Shown here: in pieces, positions 5,869 to 10,444 of the stretch
How positions within the stretch are numbered: position 1 is the stretch's first letter
Layout: each line of letters opens with the position of its first letter
Source: a bacterium
GTDB taxonomy: Bacteria; Ratteibacteria; UBA8468; B48-G9; DTJG01
Direction of reading: 5' to 3'
DNA length: 10,444 nucleotides
Assembly: GCA_026418655.1 (NCBI GenBank)
Contig: JAOAAW010000026.1
Span: forward strand, 1-10,444
The notes under the pieces: generated by a model
The model's database searches: none
What the model saw: only the letters and a program-made list of their open reading frames with translations
What the model was told of the DNA's origin: nothing
Made by a program: the position numbers and the translations under genes

Positions 5869-7515
5869 TCAGAAGACCCCTGAAATAGGGAAAATTATAT
5901 GGGATGGTCTGAACGAATCATGAAAAATTTTTTGATGGGCAATTTGAAAGGATGTATCTCGTGCAGGATCTTTTCCTGTATTAAGATTTCTATCCCATAA
6001 GGGGAAATTACTGCTTGTAATATAAACCTTAATTCTATGACCTTTTTTGAAAAGATACGCTGTGGGCATCATTTCTATGTGAAATTTGTAAACCCTGCCG
6101 GGCTTCATCAAAACAGGCTGCCCCCAAATATCATTTCTGAACCTCGCTCTTATAATCCCCTCTGATATATTGATTGATTTGCCATCAGGATAAACATCCG
6201 CAAGTTTTACAACAAAATCAGTATCAGGTGCTGAAGAAGACGCAAAAAGAACAAAAGACACAGGACCTATAATTTCCATATTCTTTTTCAAAACATCAGA
6301 AGTATATACAAGAACGTCTTTTCTTGATTCCAACACCCTCTGGTCATAAGGTCCTGGCTTTGCAATTTCATAAAGGCCAGGATTGTATGAACCTATTGAA
6401 TGGTTTCCACCGATTACCGGTAAAGGATCTTCAGGGTTATAGTCAAATTCATCCTGTTTTTCATCAGTTGGTACTTTCTTATCAAGTAAGCCACCTGCGT
6501 GTATATACCATTTTTCATATTTAACCCTTGCAGGTGGCCATTCGTATTCATCCTGCCAGCAGTTTTTTCCCATAACAAAAATTCTTATGGGTGCTTTTTG
6601 AAATTCACAGGCGTTTTTCCCATGTAAAATACAATCAAGCCATCTGACTGTTGCATCGTTTTCTTGCAATGCCTGAGAACCGAAATCAATCTCTCCAAGA
6701 ATTGTTGAAGAGTTTACTCCATGGGTCCATGGCCCCACTATAATCCTGTGGCTTTCTGCAATTTCTTTTATTTTGCTGTGTTTTTTTAGTTGTTGAAAAA
6801 TTTTAAACATTTCACCCGGATAATAATCATACCAGCCAGCAATCAATAAAACAGGTATCTGGAATTTTTCAAAATGTCCGGAAAGACTGAACCTTTTCCA
6901 GAAAGAATTATAAACATTATTAGTGACAAAATCTCTATAAGATTTCACCAGACCTGCACCTGTTTTTTTATCAAGTTCTATAATTGGCAGTGATTTTAAG
7001 ATTTTGTTTACATCAAAAACAGGCATTGTTTGTGCTTCTGATGTTCTGCTGTTTGTTTCAAAGCATAACCAGCTCCATGTCAGACCAAGAGAAAGTGCGC
7101 CATTACAATAATATGCCTGTTTCCAGCCATCTCCGGTCATAAACTGGGGGCACAAAACACTCAACCTCTTACTTCCTGAAATAACTGCAAAGAACTGAGT
7201 TGCTGCAAGATATGATGCACCATACATTCCTATCTTTCCATTACACCATGGCTGGGACGCAATCCATTCAAGGGTATCATAACCATCTTTTTCTTCTTTT
7301 ACAAAAGGATAAAAAATCCCTTCAGATGCATATCTGCCCCTGCAATCCTGTACAACAACTGCGATATTCTTTGTCAGAAAGTCCACGGGACTTACAAAAT
7401 TCCGATTATAGGCGGTTCTAACCAGCACAACTGGCCATGGACCATTTCCATCAGGAAGAAAAACATTTGTTGCCAGTTTGACCCCGTCACGCATCTTTAT
7501 TTTGACATTCCGCAT
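5869..7515 (-). CDS. CocE/NonD-family alpha/beta hydrolase (S15-like)
   Basis: Serine hydrolase related to cocaine esterase, glutaryl-7-ACA acylase and X-Pro dipeptidyl-peptidase; the true substrate is unknown. Numbering from the ATG at 7515 (548 residues): MRDGVKLATNVFLP at 8-21, VRTAYN at 32-37 (Tyr36, oxyanion-hole position), DCRGRYASEG at 57-66, nucleophile motif YGASYLA at 98-104 with Ser101, LIAGWYDYYPGE at 224-235 with Asp230, and GPWTHG at 261-266 with His265. The C-terminal part, from about 400, is the jelly-roll domain typical of the group (SAPDTDFVVKLADVYPDG). All three catalytic residues are present. The usual GxSYxG ends in Ala here. No signal peptide or membrane segment is visible, so it is probably cytoplasmic. 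Starts: the ATG at 7515 has GGGA eight bases upstream; a TTG at 7530 with AGGGG five bases upstream is nearly as good; an ATG at 7566 would run into the divergent araC and lacks an SD. Confidence 0.87.
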   Translation of the reverse strand: MRNVKIKMRDGVKLATNVFLPDGNGPWPVVLVRTAYNRNFVSPVDFLTKNIAVVVQDCRGRYASEGIFYPFVKEEKDGYDTLEWIASQPWCNGKIGMYGASYLAATQFFAVISGSKRLSVLCPQFMTGDGWKQAYYCNGALSLGLTWSWLCFETNSRTSEAQTMPVFDVNKILKSLPIIELDKKTGAGLVKSYRDFVTNNVYNSFWKRFSLSGHFEKFQIPVLLIAGWYDYYPGEMFKIFQQLKKHSKIKEIAESHRIIVGPWTHGVNSSTILGEIDFGSQALQENDATVRWLDCILHGKNACEFQKAPIRIFVMGKNCWQDEYEWPPARVKYEKWYIHAGGLLDKKVPTDEKQDEFDYNPEDPLPVIGGNHSIGSYNPGLYEIAKPGPYDQRVLESRKDVLVYTSDVLKKNMEIIGPVSFVLFASSSAPDTDFVVKLADVYPDGKSINISEGIIRARFRNDIWGQPVLMKPGRVYKFHIEMMPTAYLFKKGHRIKVYITSSNFPLWDRNLNTGKDPARDTSFQIAHQKIFHDSFRPSHIIFPISGVF

Positions 7516-7550
7516 CACCCTAATTCCCAAACTGTCCCCTTGCTTTATGG

Positions 7551-7560
7551 TATATAATAT
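7551..7560. promoter_or_regulatory. Divergent AT-rich promoter core between hydrolase and araC
   Basis: The stretch TATATAATAT offers TATAAT on the plus strand (7553-7558), with transcription expected to begin at or next to the araC ATG at 7565. It also offers TATTAT on the minus strand (7559-7554), giving a leader of 15-30 bases to the hydrolase start. No convincing -35 is seen on either side, so an activator such as the neighbouring AraC protein could be needed (inference). Confidence 0.45.
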
Positions 7561-7564
7561 CATC

Positions 7565-8452
7565 ATGCCGGTAAAGAAAAAATATTTACAGGAAGTTTTC
7601 GATAACGCTCAGTTTCCGGTGAGAATAACAAGAACAACGGGTACTGGCTTCAATATTTCATCATATCAAAATCATTATCATGCTGCTGAACTTGAAATCC
7701 AGTTTATAAGAAGAGGTACAGGATATTATTTTATTAAAGACAGACGTTATCCTGTCAAACCAGCATCTGCCCTTGTCATTCATAGCTATGAAATACACCA
7801 CTTTTTTACACTGGATGAAAAACCATTCATTGACAAGACTTCAATAATACTTTATCCAACCATTTTCAATAAGAGTTTCCTTGCTGAGCATCTTGGATAT
7901 CTGATAACATGCAGAAAAAACTTTCCACATCAGGTTTTTTTCAGCCAAGGGGAATTTTCAATCATTGAGTTTTTATTAACTCTTGCTCATGGTGAAATCA
8001 CACATAGAAGGAAATTCTGGCAGGAAATTGCTATAGATTGTATTGAACAGATTTTTTTGTTGCTTTTGCGGAGAATTGAAGAAGGTGGAAAGCAGAATGC
8101 AGAAGAGATAAATGAGATAGTTCGCTCAGCGATCAACTATATAGAAGAAAACTTTATGCAACCTATGACCCTCAAACAATTAAGCCGGATGTTTAATATT
8201 TCTACATTTCATATGAGCCATCTCTTTACCCGATATGCGGGTATTTCCTTTAAATCATATCTTATAAAAAGAAGAATTGAAGAAGCAAAGAAATTGCTTC
8301 ATGGCACTGATTTAAAAATTTCTGCTGTTTGCAGACAATGTGGATTTTCGGATGAAAGTTCTTTTATCAAAACTTTTAAAAAACTCACAGGTACATCTCC
8401 TACTTCTCATCGCAAAATTTTCCAGTATATCAGCAAGAAAAATCTTGAATAA
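7565..8452 (+). CDS. AraC-family transcriptional regulator with cupin sensor domain
   Basis: DNA-binding regulator of 295 residues. The N-terminal half (about 10-110) looks like an AraC-type cupin: NHYHAAELEIQFI at 37-49 with His38 and His40, then PASALVIHSYEIHHF at 66-80, a common sugar-sensing barrel layout. The C-terminal part (about 200-285) holds the two helix-turn-helix units: MTLKQLSRMFNISTFHMSHLF at the first, and the signature ISAVCRQCGFSDESSFIKTF followed by KKLTGTSP at the second. I chose the ATG at 7565. It has no SD site, but a TATAAT ends six bases before it, suggesting a leaderless message. An upstream in-frame ATG at 7547 and TTG at 7478 also lack SD sites and overlap the hydrolase gene or the promoter. 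It is divergent from the hydrolase gene and lies 44 bases before the aminotransferases, so it may control both sides. The inducer is unknown. Confidence 0.9.
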   Translation: MPVKKKYLQEVFDNAQFPVRITRTTGTGFNISSYQNHYHAAELEIQFIRRGTGYYFIKDRRYPVKPASALVIHSYEIHHFFTLDEKPFIDKTSIILYPTIFNKSFLAEHLGYLITCRKNFPHQVFFSQGEFSIIEFLLTLAHGEITHRRKFWQEIAIDCIEQIFLLLLRRIEEGGKQNAEEINEIVRSAINYIEENFMQPMTLKQLSRMFNISTFHMSHLFTRYAGISFKSYLIKRRIEEAKKLLHGTDLKISAVCRQCGFSDESSFIKTFKKLTGTSPTSHRKIFQYISKKNLE

Positions 8453-8473
8453 TGAAAATAACAGGGATATGAT
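8445..8473 (+). promoter_or_regulatory. Sigma-70-like promoter ahead of the tandem aminotransferases
   Basis: TTGAAT (8445-8450) and TATGAT (8468-8473) are separated by 17 bases, matching four of six and five of six consensus positions. The -35 overlaps the araC stop codon. Transcription would begin near 8480, just before the SD GGAGG at 8487-8491. This could drive the aminotransferase genes independently of araC. Confidence 0.5.
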
Positions 8474-8496
8474 AATCTAAAAACGTGGAGGGCAAA

Positions 8497-9813
8497 ATGA
8501 GTAAACTTGCAATACTTGGTGGACAACCAGCAGTAAAGAATACTTCTGATGATATTTTCCAGAGAAATATTACAAAAGAAATGGAAGAGGCAGTTCTGAA
8601 GGTTTTATACGAATGGAAAATGTCATCCACTGATATTACGAAAGAATTTGAAAGAGCTTTTGCTGACTGGCATGGAATGAAGTACGGTCTGGGATGTAAT
8701 ACTGGTACAAGTGCGATTCATTGTGCAATGTTTGGCATAGGCATAGGGGTTGGAGATGAGATAATATGCCAGAGTACAACCTACTGGGCAAGCTGCCTTC
8801 CAGCATTTTCACTTGGAGCAACTGTTGTTTTCGCTGATGTTGACCCTGAAACACTCTGTATAAATCCGGATGATATAGAACACAGAATTACTCCAAGGAC
8901 AAAAGCAATAATGGTAGTCCATTATGCAGGTTACCCTGCTGACATGGACAGAATTTTACCTATCGCAAAAAAACATAACATTAAAATTATTGAAGATGTT
9001 TCTCATGCCCATGGTGCCCTGTATAAAGGGAAAATGGTCGGAACTTTTGGAGATGTTTCTGCTTTTTCTTTGATGAGCGGAAAGTCATTTGCCATTGGAG
9101 AAGCTGGCATTATGCTTACCAATGATAGAAACACCTACGAGAGGGCGATTCTCTTCGGTCATTATGAGAGGGCTTCTGAAATTGAAAATCCCCAATTACA
9201 GAAACTTGCAGGTCTTCCATGGGGCGGATATAAATACAGAATGCATCAGATGTCTTCTGCCATTGGACTTGTTCAGATTAAACAATTCAAGGTTGATATG
9301 GTTGAAATTGATAAAGCAATGAATTATTTCTGGGATCTTCTGGAAGGTTATCCAGGAATTAGAGCACATAGACCACCAAAAGATTCTGGATGTACCAAGG
9401 GTGGCTGGTATGCTTCATTGGGTAGGTACATTAAAGAAGAACTCGGTGGTTTATCAATATCAAGATTCTGTGAAGCACTCAGAGCAGAAGGAGTACTCTG
9501 GGCGTACCCTGGGTGTAATAAAGCCCTGCATACACATCCATTATTTCAAACCATTGATGTTTATGGACATGGCAGACCAACAAGAATTGCATTTTCAAAC
9601 AGGGATGTTCGTGAAGAGGATAAAAGCCTGCCAGTGACAGAATCGCTTCAAAAAAAGGTCTTCGCAGTACCATGGTTTAAACATTTCTGGCCAGAAAGAA
9701 TAGAGGAATATGCCAACGCTTTCAAAAAAGTGATTGAGAACTATAAAGATCTCCTTCCAGATGACAAAGGAGATCCAGAAGATCTCGGTGGATGGTTCAC
9801 CAGCCGAAGATAA
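8497..9813 (+). CDS. DegT/DnrJ/EryC1/StrS-family PLP aminotransferase
   Basis: Predicted sugar or cyclitol aminotransferase of 438 residues, fold type I, normally a dimer with shared active sites. Seen: an N-terminal LAILGGQPAV at 4-13, CNTGTSAIH at 67-75 (cofactor phosphate loop), ADVDPETLCINPDDIE at 113-128, KAIMVVHYAGYPADMD at 136-151, EDVSHAHGA at 166-174 with the PLP-contacting Asp167, and FSLMSGKSFAIGEAG at 190-204 with Lys196 as the Schiff-base lysine. The general layout recalls the inosose aminotransferase branch (StsC/BtrR-like). His170 stands where family members usually have Gln, and GEAG replaces the common GEGG. The ATG at 8497 has GGAGG five bases upstream; a GTG at 8485 is part of that SD region and is not favoured. 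The next gene is a related aminotransferase 12 bases downstream. Family assignment is firm; the substrate is unknown. Confidence 0.9.
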   Translation: MSKLAILGGQPAVKNTSDDIFQRNITKEMEEAVLKVLYEWKMSSTDITKEFERAFADWHGMKYGLGCNTGTSAIHCAMFGIGIGVGDEIICQSTTYWASCLPAFSLGATVVFADVDPETLCINPDDIEHRITPRTKAIMVVHYAGYPADMDRILPIAKKHNIKIIEDVSHAHGALYKGKMVGTFGDVSAFSLMSGKSFAIGEAGIMLTNDRNTYERAILFGHYERASEIENPQLQKLAGLPWGGYKYRMHQMSSAIGLVQIKQFKVDMVEIDKAMNYFWDLLEGYPGIRAHRPPKDSGCTKGGWYASLGRYIKEELGGLSISRFCEALRAEGVLWAYPGCNKALHTHPLFQTIDVYGHGRPTRIAFSNRDVREEDKSLPVTESLQKKVFAVPWFKHFWPERIEEYANAFKKVIENYKDLLPDDKGDPEDLGGWFTSRR

Positions 9814-9825
9814 AAAGGAGAATAT

Positions 9826-10415
9826 ATGGAAAAGCTGGCAATTGATGGCGGAATACCCGTAAGGAAAACCCCAATGCCTGCAAGAATAATGTTTGGCGAG
9901 GAAGAAAAGCAGGCAGCAATGACAATTATTGAAAAAACAATGACCGGCAATCAAGCCCTTGATAGATACGGCGGGGTTGAAGTTGACGCTTACGAACAGG
10001 AATTTGCTCAATTTTTTGGGGAAAAATTTGCAACAGCAGTTAGCTCTGGAACAGCAGCTATTCATTCCGCAATTGCAGCGTTGCATCTCGAACCAGGAAG
10101 TGAAGTAATCACAAGTCCCATCACAGACCCCGGTGCAGTGATGCCCATTGTTTTTCAGCAGTGTATTCCGATTTTTTGTGATGTCATCTACGATACTCTA
10201 AATCCATCTCCACAATCCATAGAAGAAAATATTACAGATAAAACAGGCGCAATAATTGTGGTTCACATTGCGGGATTTCCTTCGAGAATTGACCGTATAT
10301 GTGAGATTGCAGAAAAACATAAAATTCCGGTGATAGAAGATTGTGCCCAGGCGCATGGAGCAACATACAAAGGTAAATATGTGGGCACCTTTGGAACTCT
10401 TGCTGCGTTCAGCCT
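9826..10415 (+). CDS. Second DegT/DnrJ/EryC1/StrS aminotransferase, 3' end missing
   Basis: Only the first 196 complete codons are present; the frame runs into adapter sequence at 10416 and stays open, so the true stop is outside. An AAAAAGGAG site lies just before the ATG. Seen: LAIDGGIPVRK at 4-14, SSGTAAIHSAI at 73-83 (phosphate loop), SEVITSPITDPGAV at 92-105, GAIIVVHIAGFPSRID at 141-156, and the cofactor block IEDCAQAHGATYKGK at 170-184 with Asp172 and the canonical Gln175. It breaks off at AAFSL, just before the expected catalytic lysine, so activity cannot be judged. It shares the N-terminal GG-x-PV signature and overall order with the gene before it but is clearly a diverged paralogue. 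The residues read beyond 10415 (Cys-Leu-Leu-Tyr-Thr-Ser-Asp-Ala-Ala) are adapter, not protein. Confidence 0.9.
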
Positions 10416-10444
10416 CTGTCTCTTATACACATCTGACGCTGCCG
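10416..10444 (-). other. Nextera i5-side adapter (artefact)
   Basis: Bases 10416-10434 are the full 19-bp reverse complement of the Tn5 mosaic end (CTGTCTCTTATACACATCT). Bases 10435-10444 (GACGCTGCCG) continue into the Nextera read-1 side adapter. The genomic insert ends at about 10415. Confidence 0.98.

Noticed and set aside
7478..7564. Longer araC frame starting at TTG 7478
   Set aside because: The extra 29 residues overlap the hydrolase coding region antisense, have no SD and are not part of the cupin domain.
7516..7566. N-terminal extension of the hydrolase to the ATG at 7566
   Set aside because: It would cover the divergent promoter and touch the araC start, has no SD, and adds residues before the usual start of the family domain. 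The TTG at 7530 remains a real alternative.
8458..8478. Sequence reminiscent of the I-SceI homing site (AACAGGG with AT-rich flanks)
   Set aside because: Only short pieces match and their order differs from the real 18-bp site; no homing endonuclease gene is present. A promoter -10 explains part of it better.
9595..10086. 163-codon minus-strand open frame, cysteine-rich
   Set aside because: It lies antisense across the end of the first aminotransferase and the start of the second, both of which have family motifs and SD sites. Its composition is that of a shadow frame, with no recognisable domain.
10416..10444. Possible transposon end or inverted repeat paired with bases 1-17
   Set aside because: The two ends are inverted copies of the Tn5 mosaic end, but the attached GACGCTGCCG is the synthetic Nextera adapter, so this is library sequence and not a natural mobile element.
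1..10444. Search for CRISPR arrays, tRNA/rRNA genes, riboswitches and phage or defence genes
   Set aside because: No regularly spaced repeats or recognisable RNA gene sequence were seen, and the coding genes leave intergenic gaps of 50 bases or less.

Overview
This window is an insert of roughly 10.4 kb from an AT-rich bacterial genome. Both ends carry leftover Nextera (Tn5 mosaic-end) adapter sequence, at 1-17 and 10416-10444, so neither edge is a biological boundary. The genes are tightly packed with short gaps, overlapping stops and starts, and clear AGGAGG-type Shine-Dalgarno (SD) sites. No RNA genes, CRISPR arrays, insertion sequences or gene-free stretches over 300 bases were seen. The gene set (murA, dapB, an LL-diaminopimelate aminotransferase, class I purE) indicates a peptidoglycan-making bacterium using the direct aminotransferase route to diaminopimelate. 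Adapter remnants suggest a metagenome or single-cell assembly. I cannot place it in a phylum from these genes alone.

Left two thirds (33-7515, all minus strand): in transcription order these are a CocE/NonD-type serine hydrolase (7515-5869), murA (5818-4544), dapB (4547-3747), dapL (3708-2548), purE (2544-2086), a LacD/DeoC-like class I aldolase (2073-1000) and 6-phosphofructokinase (998-33). From murA to pfkA the genes overlap by 4 nt or are separated by at most 38 nt, so they look like one operon. It joins cell-wall precursor synthesis (UDP-GlcNAc enolpyruvyl transfer; dihydrodipicolinate to LL-diaminopimelate), one purine step, and the consecutive glycolytic steps of phosphorylating fructose 6-phosphate and, probably, cleaving the bisphosphate. 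An SD-like AGAGGA right after pfkA suggests the operon continued past the insert end.

Right third (7565-10415, plus strand): an AraC-family regulator starts divergently from the hydrolase, with only about 50 nt between the starts. It is followed by two DegT/DnrJ/EryC1/StrS-type PLP aminotransferases in tandem, the second cut off by the adapter before its catalytic lysine. A good sigma-70-like promoter lies across the araC stop codon, ahead of the aminotransferases. This side looks like a regulated accessory locus for an amino-sugar or aminocyclitol; its substrate cannot be read from the sequence.

Most of the window is ordinary biology. The points most worth a second look are the adapter ends, the LacD-like aldolase paired with phosphofructokinase, the diverged tandem aminotransferases, and the probably leaderless araC start in a compact divergent promoter.
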